Assembly: GCF_051020985.1 (NCBI RefSeq)
Contig: NW_027475143.1
Location: 1,736,001-1,800,000, forward strand
Direction of reading: 5' to 3'
From: Nomia melanderi
Lineage: Eukaryota > Arthropoda > Insecta > Hymenoptera > Halictidae
DNA: 64,000 nt
Shown here one piece after another: positions 50,301-63,900 of this stretch. The translations under genes were made by a program, and so were the position numbers. Under the pieces are notes generated by a model. The model ran no database searches. It saw nothing but the letters and a program-made list of their open reading frames with translations, and was not told where the DNA came from. The stretch's first letter is position 1. Each line of letters opens with the position of its first letter.

Positions 50301-53300
50301 GTCAGGGGAAAATCCAATATATATCTGGTGATATCTCGGGTGCTATTAGTGATAGCGCAATAAACCAAAGGGAATTATCTGCAGGAGGCCCTGACGCATG
50401 AATCTGTGGAACGGGAACGACCTAGGACCACCAGGGGCCGAGAAAACCACAGTCTCATGGGGCCGGACACTCAGGGTCAGGGGAAAATCCAATATATATC
50501 TGGTGATATCTCGGGTGCTATTACAGATAGCGCAATAAATCAATCGCATTGTCTGTTGGAGGCACTGGCGCATGAATCTGTGCAGCGGGTTCGACCTCGG
50601 ACCACCAGGGGCCGAGAAAACCACAGTCTCATGGGGCCGGACACTCAGGGTCAGGGGAAAATCCAATATATATCTGGTGATATCTCGGGTGCTATTAGAG
50701 ACAGCGCAATAAACCAAAGTGAATTATCTGCAGGAAGCCCTGGCGCATGAATCTGTGCAGCGGGAACGACCTCGGACTACCAGGGGCCGAGACATCCACC
50801 GTCTCATGGGGCCGGACACTCAGGGTCAGGGAAAAATCCAATATATATCTGGTGATATGTCGGGTGCTATTACAGATAGCGCAATAAATCAAAGTGTATT
50901 GTCTGGAGGAGGCCCTGGCGCATGAATCTGGGAAGCGGGAACGACCTCGGACCACCAGGGGCCGAGACAACCACCGTCTCATGGGGCCGGACACTCAGAG
51001 TCAGGGGAAAATCCAATATATATCTGGTGATATCTCGGGTGCTATTAGAGATAGCGCAATAAGCCAAAGGGTCTTATCTGCCGGAGGCCCTGGCGCATGC
51101 ATCTGTGCAGCGCGAACGACCTAGGACCACCAGGGGCCGAGAAAACCACCGTCTCATGGGGCCGGACACTCAGGGTAAGGGAAAAATCCAATATATATCT
51201 GGTGATATCTCGGGTGCTATAAGAGATAGCGCAATAAACGAAAGTGAATTATCTGCAGGAGGCCCTGGCGCATGAATCTGTGCAGCGGGAACGACCTCGG
51301 ACCACCGCGAGCCGAGAAAACCACCGTCTCATGGGGCCGGACACTCAGGGTGAGGGAAATATCCAATATATATCTGGTGATATCTCGGGTGCTATTACAG
51401 ATAGCGCAATGAATCAATGTGCATTGTCTGTAGGAGGCTCTGGCGCATGAATCTGTGCAACGGGAACGACCTCGGACCACCAGGGGCCGAGAAAACCGCA
51501 GTCTCATGGGGCTGGACACTCAGGGTGAGGGAAATATCCAATATGTATCTGGTGATATCTCGGGTGCTATTAGAGATAGCGCAATAAACCAAGTGAGTTA
51601 TCTGCAGGAGGCCCTGGCGCCTGAATCTGTGCAGCGGGAACGACCTCGGACCACCAGGGTCCGAAAAAACCACAGTCGCATGGGGCCGGACACTCAGGGT
51701 CAGGGGAAAATCCAATATATATCTGGTGATATCTCGGGTGCTATTAGATACAGCGCAATAAACCAAAGTGAATTATCTGCAGGAGGCCCTGGCGCATGAA
51801 TATGGGAAGCGGGAACGACCTCGGTCCACCAGGGGCCGAGAAAACTACAGTCTCATGGGGACGGACACTCAGGGTCTGGGGAAAATCCAATATATATCTG
51901 GTGATATCTCGGTTCCTATTACAGATAGCGAAATAAACCAAAGCGAATTATCTGCAGGAGGCCCTGGCGCATGAATCTGTGCAGCGGGAACGACCTCGGT
52001 CCACCAGGGGCCGAGAAAACCACCGTCTCATGGGGCTGGACACTCAGGGTGAGGGAAATATCCTATATATATCTGGTGATATCTCGGGTGCTATTACAGA
52101 TAGCGCGATAAATCAAAGTGAATTATCTGCAGGAGGCCCTGGCGCATGAATCTGTGCAGCGGGAACGACCTCGGTCCACCAGGGCCGAGAAAACCACCGT
52201 CTCATGGGGCTGGACACTCAGGGTGAGGGAAATATCCAATATATATCTGGTGATATCTCGGGTGCTATTACAGATAGCGCAATAAATCAAAGTGCATTGT
52301 CTGTAGGAGGCCCTGGCGCATGAATCTGTGCAACGGGAACGACCTCGGACCACCAGGGGCCGAAAAAACCACAGTCTCATGGGGCCGGACACTGAGGGTC
52401 AGGGATAAATCCAATATATATCTGGTGATATCTTGGGTGCTGTTAGAGATAGCGCAATAAACCGAAGTGAATTATCTGCAGGAGGTCCTGGCGCATGAAT
52501 CTGTGCAACGGGAACGACCTCGGACCACCAGGAGCCGAGAAAATCACCGTCTCATGGGGCCAGACAGTCAGGGTCAGGGAAAAATCCTATATATATATCT
52601 GGTGATATCTTGGGTGCTATTAGAGATAGCGCAATAAATCAAAGTGCATTGTCTGTAGGAGGCCCTGGCGCATGAATCTGTGCAGCGGGAACTACCTCGG
52701 ACCACCAGGGGCCGAGAAAACCACAGTCTCATGGGGCCGGACACTCAGGGTCAGGGAAAAATCCAATACATATCTGGTGATATCTCGGGTGCTATTACAG
52801 ATAGCGCAATAAATCAAAGTGCATTGTCTGTAGGAGGCCCTGGCGCACGAATCTGTGCAGCGGGAACGACCTCGGACCACCAGGGGCCGAGAAAACCACC
52901 GTCTCATGGGGCTGGACACTCAGGGTGAGGGAAATATCCAATATATATCTGGTGATATTTCGGGTGCTATTACAGATAGCGCAATAAATCAAAGTGCATT
53001 GTCAGTAGGAGGCCGTGGCGCATGAATCTGGGAAGCGGGAACGACCTCGGACCACCAGGGGCCGAGAAAACCACCGTCTCATGGGGCCGGACACTCAGGG
53101 TCAGGGGAAAACCCAATATATATCTGGTGATATCTCGGGTGCTATTACAGATAGCGCAATAAATCAAAGTGCATTGTCTGTAGGAGGCCCTGGCGCATGT
53201 ATCTGTGCAGCGGGAACGACCTCGGACCACCAGGGGCCGAGAAAACCACAGTCTCATGGCGCCGACCACTCAGGGTCTGGGGAAAATCCAATATATATCT

Positions 53301-54990
53301 GGTGATATCTCGGGTCCTATTACAGATGGCGAAATAAATCAAAGTGAATTATCTGCAGGAGGACCAGGCGCATGAATCTGTGCAGCGGGAACGACCTCGG
53401 TCCACCAGGGGCCGAGAAAACCACCGTCTGATGGGGCTGGACACTCAGGGTGAGGGAAATACCCAATATATATCTGGTGATATCTTGGGTGCTATTACAG
53501 ATAGCGCAATAAATCAATGTGCATTGTCTGTAGGAGGCCCTGGCGCATGAATCTGTGAAGAGGGAACGACCTCGGACCACCAGGGGCCGAGAAAACCACC
53601 GTCTCATGGGGCCGGACACTCAGGGTCAGGGAAAAATCCAATATATATGTGGTGATATCTCGGGTGCTATTACAGATAGCGCAATAAATCAAAGTGCATT
53701 GTCTGTAGGAGGCCCTGTCGCATGAATCTGTGCAGCGGGAACCACCTCGGACCACCAGGGGCCGAGAAAACTACAGTCTCATGCGGCCGGACACTCAGGG
53801 TCTGGGGAAAATCCAATATATATCTGGTGATATCTCGGGTCCTATTATAGATAGGGGAATAAATCAGAGTGAATTATCTGCAGGAGGCCCTGGCGCATGA
53901 ATCTGTGCAACGGGAACGACCTCGGACGACCAGGAGCCGAGAAAATCACCGTCTCATGGGGCCAGACAGTCAGGGTCAGGGAAAAATCCTATATATATCT
54001 GGTGATATCTTGGGTGCTATTAGAGATAGCGCAATAAATCAAAGTGCATTGTCTGTAGGAGGCCCTGGCGCATGAATCTGTGCAGCGGGAACGACCTCGG
54101 ACCACCAGGGGCCGAGAAAACCACAGTCTCATGGGGCCGGACACTCAGGGTCAGGGAAAAATCCAATACATATCTGGTGATATCTCGGGTGCTATTACAG
54201 ATAGCGCAATAAATCAAAGTGCATTGTCAGTAGGAGGCCGTGGCGCATGAATCTGGGCAGCGGGAACGACCTCGGACCACCAGGGGCCGAGAAGACCACC
54301 GTCTCATGGGGCCGGCCACTCAGGGTCAGGGGAAAATCCAATATATATCTGGTGATATCTCGGGTGCTATTAGAGATAGCGCAATTAGCCAAAGGGAATT
54401 ATCTGCAGGAGGCCCTGGCGCATGCATCTGTGCAGCGGGAACGACCTAGGACCACCAGGGGCCGAGAAAACCACCGTCTCATGGGGCCGGACACTCAGGG
54501 TAAGGGAAAAATCCAATATATATCTGGTGATATCTCGGGTGCTATTATAGATAGCGCAATAAACCAAAGTGAGTTATCTGTAGGAGGCCCTGGCGCATGA
54601 ATCTGTGCAGCGGGAACTACCTCGGACCACCAGGGGCTGAGAAAACCACCGTCCCGGGGGGTCGGACACTTAGGGTCAGGGAAAAATCCCATATATATCT
54701 GGTGATATCTTGGGTGCTGTTAGAGATAGCGCAATAAACCAAAGTGGATTGTCTGCAGGAAGCCCTGGCGCATGATTCTGTGCAGCGGGAACGACCTCGG
54801 ACCAGCAGGGGCCGAGAAAATCACCGTCTCATGGGGCCGGACTGTAAGGGTCCGGGAAAAACCCAATACATATTTGGTGATATCTAGGGTGCTATTAGAG
54901 ATACCGCAATAAATCAAAGTGCATTGTCTGTAGGAGGCACTGGCGAATGAATCTGTGCAGCAGGAACGACCTCGGACCACCAGGGGCCGA

Positions 54991-55044
54991 GAAAATTAGT
55001 GATATTCGGAATCCGTCACCCAAGGTCATGTAAAAATGCAGCAT
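54991..55044 (+). repeat. Divergent variant block, copy 12
   Basis: Region D sub-variant with TTAGTGATATTCGG and AATGCAGCAT, about 10.7 kb from the block at 44322. Confidence 0.9.
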
Positions 55045-55457
55045 ATATCTGGTGATATCTCGAGTGCTATTACAGATAGCGCAATAAATCAAAGTGCATT
55101 GTCTGTAGGAGGCCCTGGCGCACGAATCTGTACAGCGGGAACGACCTCGGACCACCAGGGGCCGAGAAAACCACAGTCTCATGGGGCCGGACACTCAGGG
55201 TCAGGGGAAAATCCAATATATATCTGGTGATATCTCGGGTGCTATTAGAGACAGCGCAATAAACCAAAGTGAATTATCTGCAGGAAGCCCTGGCGCATGA
55301 ATCTGTGCAGCGGGAACGACCTCGGACCACCAGGGGCCGAGACATCCACCGTCTCATGGGGCCGGACACTCAGGGTCAGGGAAAAATCCAATATATATCT
55401 GGTGATATGTCGGGTGCTATTACAGATAGCGCAATAAATCAAAGTGTATTGTCTGGA

Positions 55458-56513
55458 GGAGGCCCTGGCGCATGAATCTGGGAAGCGGGAACGACCTCGG
55501 ACCACCAGGGGACGAGAAAACCACAGTCTCATGGCGCCGACCACTCAGGGTCTGGGGAAAATCCAATATATATCTGGTGATATCTCGGGTCCTATTACAG
55601 ATGGCGAAATAAATCAAAGTGAATTATCTGCAGGAGGACCAGGCGCATGAATCTGTGCAGCGGGAACGACCTCGGTCCACCAGGGGCCGAGAAAACCACC
55701 GTCTGATGGGGCTGGACACTCAGGGTGAGGGAAATATCCAATATATATCTGGTGATATCTCGGGTGCTATTACAGATAGCGCAATAAATCAAAGTGCATT
55801 GTCTGTAGGAGGCCCTGGCGCATGAATCTGTGAAGCGGGAACGACCTCGGACCACCAGGGGCCGAGAAAACCACCGTCTCATGGGGCCGGACACTCAGGG
55901 TCAGGGAAAAATCCAATATATATGTGGTGATATCTCGGGTGCTCTTACAGATAGCGCAATAAATCAAAGTGCATTGTCTGTAGGAGGCCCTGGCGCATGA
56001 ATCTGGGAAGCGGGAACGACCTCGGACCACCAGGGGACGAGAAAACCACAGTCTCATGGCGCCGACCACTCAGGGTCTGGGGAAAATCCAATATATATCT
56101 GGTGATATCTCGGGTCCTATTACAGATGGCGCAATAAATCAAAGTGAATTATCTGCAGGAGGACCAGGCGCATGAATCTGTGCAGCGGGAACGACCTCGG
56201 TCCACCAGGGGCCGAGAAAACCACCGTCTGATGGGGCTGGACACTCAGGGTGAGGGAAATATCCAATATATATCTGGTGATATCTCGGGTGCTATTACAG
56301 ATAGCGCAATAAATCAAAGTGCATTGTCTGTAGGAGGCCCTGGCGCATGAATCTGTGAAGCGGGAACGACCTCGGACCACCAGGGGCCGAGAAAACCACC
56401 GTCTCATGGGGCCGGACACTCAGGGTCAGGGAAAAATCCAATATATATGTGGTGATATCTCGGGTGCTCTTACAGATAGCGCAATAAATCAAAGTGCATT
56501 GTCTGTAGGAGGC
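55458..56513. repeat. 525-bp three-monomer tandem unit, two copies
   Basis: 55458-55982 and 55983-56513 repeat at 525 bp: GAATCTGGGAAGCGGG with GGGGACGAG, then GACCAGGCGCATG, then ATGTGGTGATATC with GGTGCTCTTACAG. The one difference noticed is ATGGCGAAATAAA against ATGGCGCAATAAA. Confidence 0.8.
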
Positions 56514-57265
56514 CCTGTCGCATGAATCTGTGCAGCGGGAACCACCTCGGACCACCAGGGGCCGAGAAAACTACAGTCTCATGCGGCCCGACACTCAGGG
56601 TCTGGGGAAAATCCAATATATATCTGGTGATATCTCGGGTCCTATTACAGATAGGGAAATAAATCAAAGTGAATTATCTGCAGGAGGCCCTGGCGCATGA
56701 ATCTGTGCAGCGGGAACGACCTCGGTCCACCAGGGGCCGAGAAAACCACCGTCTCATGGGGCTGGACACTCAGGGTGAGGGATATATCCAATATATATCT
56801 GGTGATATTTCGGGTGCTATTACAGATAGCGCAATAAATCAAAGTGCATTGTCAGTAGGAGGCCGTGGCGCATGAATCTGGGCAGCGGGAACGACCTCGG
56901 ACCACCAGGGGCCGAGAAGACCACCGTCTCATGGGGCCGGCCACTCAGGGTCAGGGGAAAATCCAATATATATCTGGTGATATCTCGGGTGCTATTAGAG
57001 ATAGCGCAATTAGCCAAAGGGAATTATCTGCAGGAGGCCCTGGCGCATGCATCTGTGCAGCGGGAACGACCTAGGACCACCAGGGGCCGAGAAAACCACC
57101 GTCTCATGGGGCCGGACACTCAGGGTAAGGGAAAAATCCAATATATATCTGGTGATATCTCGGGTGCTATTATAGATACCGCAATAAATCAAAGTGCATT
57201 GTCTGTAGGAGGCACTGGCGAATGAATCTGTGCAGCAGGAACGACCTCGGACCACCAGGGGCCGA

Positions 57266-57319
57266 GAAAATTAGTGATATTCGGAATCCGTCACCCAAGG
57301 TCATGTAAAAATGCAGCAT
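57266..57319 (+). repeat. Divergent variant block, copy 13
   Basis: Region D sub-variant, in a monomer continued by the short AACCAAGTGAGTT form, a combination not seen at the other three region D blocks. Confidence 0.9.
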
Positions 57320-60300
57320 ATATCTGGTGATATCTCGAGTGCTATTACAGATAGCGCAATAAACCAAGTGAGTTATCTGCAGGAGGTCCTGGCGCCTGAA
57401 TCTGGGAAGCGGGAACGACCTCGGACCACCAGGGGCCGAGAAAACCACAGTCTCATGGGGCCGGACACTCAGGGTCAGGGGAAAATCCAATATATATCTG
57501 GTGATATCTCGGGTGCTATTACAGATAGCGCAATAAATCAATCGCATTGTCTGTAGGAGGCACTGGCGCATGAATCTGTGCAGCGGGAACGACCTCGGAC
57601 CACCAGGGGCCGAGAAAACCACAGTCTCATGGGGCCGGACACTCAGGGTCAGGGGAAAATCCAATATATATCTGGTGATATCTCGGGTGCTATTAGAGAC
57701 AGCGCAATAAACCAAAGTGAATTATCTGCAGGAAGCCCTGGCGCATGAATCTGTGCAGCGGGAACGACCTCGGACCACCAGGGGCCGAGACATCCACCGT
57801 CTCATGGGGCCGGACACTCAGGGTCAGGGAAAAATCCAATATATATCTGGTGATATGTCGGGTGCTATTACAGATAGCGCAATAAATCAAAGTGTATTGT
57901 CTGGAGGAGGCCCTGGCGCATGAATCTGGGAAGCGGGAACGACCTCGGACCACCAGGGGACGAGAAAACCACAGTCTCATGGCGCCGACCACTCAGGGTC
58001 TGGGGAAAATCCAATATATATCTGGTGATATCTCGGGTCCTATTACAGATGGCGAAATAAATCAAAGTGAATTATCTGCAGGAGGACCAGGCGCATGAAT
58101 CTGTGCAGCGGGAACGACCTCGGTCCACCAGGGGCCGAGAAAACCACCGTCTGATGGGGCTGGACACTCAGGGTGAGGGAAATATCCAATATATATCTGG
58201 TGATATCTCGGGTGCTATTACAGATAGCGCAATAAATCAAAGTGCATTGTCTGTAGGAGGCCCTGGCGCATGAATCTGTGAAGCGGGAACGACCTCGGAC
58301 CACCAGGGGCCGAGAAAACCACCGTCTCATGGGGCCGGACACTCAGGGTCAGGGAAAAATCCAATATATATGTGGTGATATCTCGGGTGCTATTACAGAT
58401 AGCGCAATAAATCAAAGTGCATTGTCTGTAGGAGGCCCTGTCGCATGAATCTGTGCAGCGAGAACCACCTCGGACCACCAGGGGCCGAGAAAACTACAGT
58501 CTCATGCGGCCCGACACTCAGGGTCTGGGGAAAATCCAATATATATCTGGTGATATCTCGGGTCCTATTACAGATAGGGAAATAAATCAAAGTGAATTAT
58601 CTGCAGGAGGCCCTGGCGCATGAATCTGTGCAGCGGGAACGACCTCGGACCACCAGGGGCCGAGACATCCACCGTCTCATGGGGCCGGACACTCAGGGTC
58701 AGGGAAAAATCCAATATATATCTGGTGATATGTCGGGTGCTATTACAGATAGCGCAATAAATCAAAGTGTATTGTCTGGAGGAGGCCCTGGCGCATGAAT
58801 CTGGGAAGCGGGAACGACCTCGGACCACCAGGGGCCGAGACAACCACCGTCTCATGGGGCCGGACACTCAGAGTCAGGGGAAAATCCAATATATATCTGG
58901 TGATATCTCGGGTGCTATTAGAGATAGCGCAATAAGCCAAAGGGTCTTATCTGCCGGAGGCCCTGGCGCATGCATCTGTGCAGCGCGAACGACCTAAGAC
59001 CACCAGGGGCCGAGAAAACCACCGTCTCATGGGGCCGGACACTCAGGGTAAGGGAAAAATCCAATATATATCTGGTGATATCTCGGGTGCTATTAGAGAT
59101 AGCGCAATAAACGAAAGTGAATTATCTGCAGGAGGCCCTGGCGCATGAATCTGTGCAGCGGGAACGACCTCGGACCACCGGGAGCCGAGAAAACCACCGT
59201 CTCATGGGGCCGGACACTCAGGGTGAGGGAAATATCCAATATATATCTGGTGATATCTCGGGTGCTATTACAGATAGCGCAATGAATCAAAGTGCATTGT
59301 CTGTAGGAGGCTCTGGCGCATAAATGTGTGCAGCGGGAACGACCTCGGACCACCAGGGGCCGAGAAAACCACCGTCTCATGGGGCCGGACACTCTGGGTC
59401 AGGGAAAAATCCAATATATATGTGGTGATATCTCGGGTGCTATTACAGATAGCGCAATAAATCAAAGTGCATTGTCTGTAGGAGGCCCTGGCGCATGAAT
59501 CTGTGCAGCGGGATCGACCTCGGACCACCAGGGGCCGAGAAAACCACCGTCTCATGGGGCCGGACACTCAGGGTCAGTGGAAAATCCAATATATATCTGG
59601 TGATATCTCGGGTGCTATTAGAGATAGCGCAATAAACGAAAGTGAATTATCTGCAGGAGGCCCTGGCGCATGAATCTGTGCAGCGGGAACGACCTCGGAC
59701 CACCAGGGGCCGAGAAAACCACCGTCTCATGGGGCCGGACACTCAGGGTCAGGGAAAAATCCAATATATATCTGGTGATATCTCGGGTGCTATTGGAGAT
59801 AGCGCAATAAACCAAGTGAGTTATCTGCAGGAGGTCCTGGCGCCTGAATCTGGGAAGCGGGAAGGTCCTCGGACCACCAGGTGCCGAGAAAACCACCGTC
59901 TCATGGGGCCGGACACCCAGAGTCAGTGGAAAATCGAATATATATTTGGTGATATCCCGGTCGCTATTAGAGATAGCGCAATAAACCAAAGTGAATTATC
60001 TGCAGGAGGCCCTAGCGCATGAATCTGTGCAGCGGGAACGACCTCGGTCCACCCGGGGGCCAAGAAAACCACCGTCTCATGGGGCCGGACACTCAGGGTC
60101 AGTGAAAAATCCAATATATATCTGGTGATATCTCGGGTCCTATTACAGATAGCGACATAAATCAAAGTGCATTGTCTGTAGGAGGCCCTGGCGCATGAAT
60201 CTGTGCAGCGGGAACGACCTCGGACCACCAGGGGCCGAGAAAACCACCGTCTCATGGGGCCGGACACTCAGGGTCAGGGGAAAATCTAATATATATCTGG

Positions 60301-60980
60301 TGATATTTCGGGTGCTATTAGAGATAGCGCAATAAACGAAAGTGAATTATCTCTAGGAGGCCCTGGCGCATGAATCTGTGCAGCGGGAACGACCTCGGAC
60401 CACCAGGGGCCGAGAAAACCACCGTCTCATGGGGCCGGACACTCGGGGTCAGTGAGAAATCCAACATATATGTGGTGATATCTCGGGTGCTATTAGAGAT
60501 AGCGCAATAAACCAATGTGAATTATCTGCAGGAGGCCCTAACCCATGAATATGTGCAGCGGGAACGACCTCGGTCCACCAGGGGCCGAGAAAACCACCGT
60601 CTCATGGGGCTGGACACTCAGGGTGAGGGAAATATCCAATATATATCTGGTGATATCTCGGGTGCTATTACAGATAGCGCAATAAATCAAAGTGCATTGT
60701 CTGTAGGAGGCCGTGGCGCATGAATCTGGGCAGCGGGAACGACCTCGGACCACCAGGGGCCGAGAAGACCACCGTCTCATGGGGCCGGCCACTCAGGGTC
60801 AGGGGAAAATCCAATATATATCTGGTGATATCTCGGGTGCTATTAGAGATAGCGCAATATGCCAAAGGGAATTATCTGCAGGAGGCTCTGGCGCATGCAT
60901 CTGTGCAGCGGGAACGACCTAGGACCACCAGGGGCCGAGAAAACCACCGTCTCATGGGGCCGGACACTCAGGGTCAGGGG

Positions 60981-63900
60981 AAAATCCAATATATATCTGG
61001 TGATATCTCGGGTGCTATTACAGATAGCGCAATAAATCAAAGTGCGTTGTCTGTAGGAGGCCCTGGCGCATGAATCTGTGCAGCGGGAACGACCTCGGAC
61101 CACTAGGGGCCGAGAAAACCACAGTCTCATGGGGCCGGACACTCAGGGTCGGGGAAAAATCCCATATACATCTGGTGATATCTCGGGTGCTATTAGGGAT
61201 AGCGCAATAAATCAAAGTGCGTTGTCTGTAGGAGGCCCTGGCGCATGAATCTGTGCAGCGGGAACGACCTCGGACCACCAGGGGCCGAGAAAACCACAGT
61301 CACATTGGGCCGGACACTCAGGGTCAGGGAAAATCCAATATATATCTGGTGATATCTCGGGTGCTATTAGGGATAGCGCAATAAACAAAAGTGAATTATC
61401 TGCCGGAGGCCCTGGCGTATCAATCTGTGCAGCAGGAACGACCACGGATCACCAGGGTCCGAGAAAACCACCGTCTCATGGGGCTGGACACTCAGGGTCG
61501 GGGAAAAATCCAATATATATCCGGTGATACCTCGGGTGCTATTAGAGATAGAGCAATAAATCAAAGTGCATTGCTTGTAGGAGACCCTGGCGCATGAATC
61601 TGTGCAGCGGGATCGACCTCGGATCACCAGGGGCCGAGAAAACCACCGTCTCATGGGGCCGGACACTCAGGGTCAGGGGAAAATCCAATATATATCTGGT
61701 GATATCTTGGGTGCTATTACAGATAGCGCAATAAACCAAAGTGAATTATCTGCAGGAGGCCCTGGCGCATGCATCTGTACAGCGGGAACGACCTCGGACC
61801 TCCAGGGGCCGAGAAAACCAGCGTCTCATGGGGCCGGACACTCAGGGTCAGGGGAAAATCCAATATATATCTGGTGATATCTCGGGTGCTATTACAGATG
61901 GCGCAATAAATCAAAGTGCGTTGTCTGTAGGAGGCTCTGGCGCATGATTCTGTGCAGCGGGAACGACCTCGGACCACAAGGGGCCGAGAAAACCACAGTC
62001 TCATGGGGCCGGACACTCAGGGTCAGTGGAAAATCCAATATATATCTGGTGATATCTCGGGTGCTATTACAGATAGCGCAATAAATCAAAGTGCGTTGTC
62101 TGTAGGAGGCCCTGGCGCATGAATCTGTGCAGCGGGAACGACCTCGGACCACCAGGGTCCGAGAAAACCACCGTCTCATGGGGCCGGACACTCAGGGTCA
62201 GGGGAAAATCCAATATATATCTGGTCATATCTCGGGTGCTATTACAGATAGCGCAATAAATCAAAGTGCGTTGTCTGTAGGAGGCCCTGGCGCATGAATC
62301 TGTGCAGCGGGAACGACCTCGGACCACTAGGGGCCGAGAAAACCACAGTCTCATGGGGCCGGACACTCAGGGTCAGGGGAAAATCCAACATATATCTGGT
62401 GATATCTCGGGTGCTATTACGGATAGCGCAATAAATCAAAGTGCATTGTCTGTAGGAGGCACTGGCGAATGAATCTGTGCAGCAGGAACGACCTCGGACC
62501 ACCAGTGGCCGAGAAAATTACAGATATTCGGAATCCGTCACCCAAGGTCATGTAAAAATCCAGCATATATCTGGTGATATCTCGGGTGCTATGATAGATA
62601 GCGCGATAAATCAAAGTGAATCATCTGCAGGAGGCCCTGGCGCATGAATGTGTGCAGCGGGAACGACCTCGGACCACCAGGGGCCGAGAAAACCGCAGAC
62701 TCATGGGGCCGGACACTCAGGGTCAGGGAAAAATCCAATATATATCTGGTGATATCTCGGGTGCTATTAGAGATAGCGCGATAAATCAAAGTGAATCATC
62801 TGCAGGAGGCCCTGGCGCATGAATGTGTGCAGCGGGAACGACTTCGGACCACTAGGGGACGAGAAAACCACAGTCTCATGGGGCCGGACACTCAGGGTCA
62901 GGGGAAAATCCAATATATATCTGGTGATATCTCGGGTGCTATTACAGATAGCGCAATAAATCAAAGTGCGTTGTCTGTAGGAGGCCCTGGCGCATGAATC
63001 TGTGCAGCGGGAATGACCTCGGACCACCAGGGTCCGAGAAAATCACCGTCTCATGGGGCCGGACACTCAGGGTCAGGGGAAAATCCAATATATATCTGGT
63101 CATATCTCGGGTGCTATTACAGATAGCGCAATAAATCAAAGTGCATGGTCTGTAGGAGACCCTGTCTCATGCATCTGGCCAGCGGGAACGACCTCGAACC
63201 ACCAGGGGCCGAGAAAACCACAGTCTCATTGGTCCGGACACTCAGGGTCAGGGAAAAATCCAATATATATCTGGTGATATCTCGGGTGCTATTAGAGATA
63301 GCGCAATTAACCAAAGTGAATTATCTGCAGGAGGCCCTGGCGCATGCATCTGTGCAGCGGGAACGACCTCGGACCACCAGGGGCCGAGAACACCACCGCC
63401 TCATGGGGCCGGACACTCAGGGTCAGGGGCAAATCCAATATATATCTGGTGATATCTCGGGTGCTATTACAGATAGCGCGATAAATCAAAGTGAATTATC
63501 TGCAGGAGGCCCTGGCGCATGAATGTGTGCAGCGGGAACGACCTCGGACAACCAGGGGCCGAGAAAACCGCAGTCTCATGGGGCCGGACACTCAGGGTCA
63601 GGAAAAAATCCAATATATATCTGGTGATATCTCGGGCGCTATTAGAGATAGCGCAATAAACCAAAGTGAATTATCTGCAGGAGGCCCTGGCGCATGAATC
63701 TGTGCAGCGGGAACGACATCGGTCCACCAGGGGCCGAGAAAACCACCGTCTCATGGGGCTGGACACTCAGGGTGAGGGAAATATCCAATATATATCTGTT
63801 GATATCTCGGGTGCTATTACAGATAGCGCAATAAATCAAAGTGCATTGTCTGTAGGAGGCCGTGGCGCATGAATCTGGGCAGCGGGAACGACCTCGGACC

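Larger units (their letters stand above)
54185..57176. repeat. Region D fifteen-monomer (2625-bp) duplication
   Basis: 54185-54551 matches 56810-57176 at an offset of 2625 bp: GTCAGTAGGAGGCCGTGG, CTGGGCAGCGGG, GAGAAGACC, then CAATTAGCC. The divergent block at 54991 recurs at 57266 with a different offset (2275 bp), so a deletion of two monomers separates the two matches. Confidence 0.7.
55134..58391. repeat. Region D fourteen-monomer (2448-bp) duplication
   Basis: 55134-55944 matches 57582-58391 at an offset of 2448 bp. Shared rare marks are AGAGACAGCGC, GAGACATCCACC, GATATGTCGGG and GTCTGGAGGAGG. Further on, 56295-56708 matches 58218-58631 at an offset of 1923 bp, because the first copy holds an extra 525-bp trimer. 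Confidence 0.78.
35700..60980. repeat. 175-bp satellite array, region D
   Basis: About 144 monomers. Typical marks are CCTCGGTCCACC, GGGGCTGGACACTCAGGGTGAGGGAAATATCC (a stretch seen only from about 35940 on), GAATCTGGGCAGCGGG with GAGAAGACCACC, CTTGGGTGCTATTAGAG, GCGCCGACCACTCAGGGTCTGG, and AACCAAGTGAGTT. The last lacks one A and makes 174-bp monomers. The order of marked monomers repeats at many scales, listed separately. Four divergent blocks of a region-specific sub-variant occur. No other sequence is inserted. Confidence 0.92.

Noticed and set aside
61020..63300. A separate unrelated satellite in region E
   Set aside because: The GTGCGTTG mark suggested a new family, but the rest of each monomer matches the region A consensus; it is a subfamily only.
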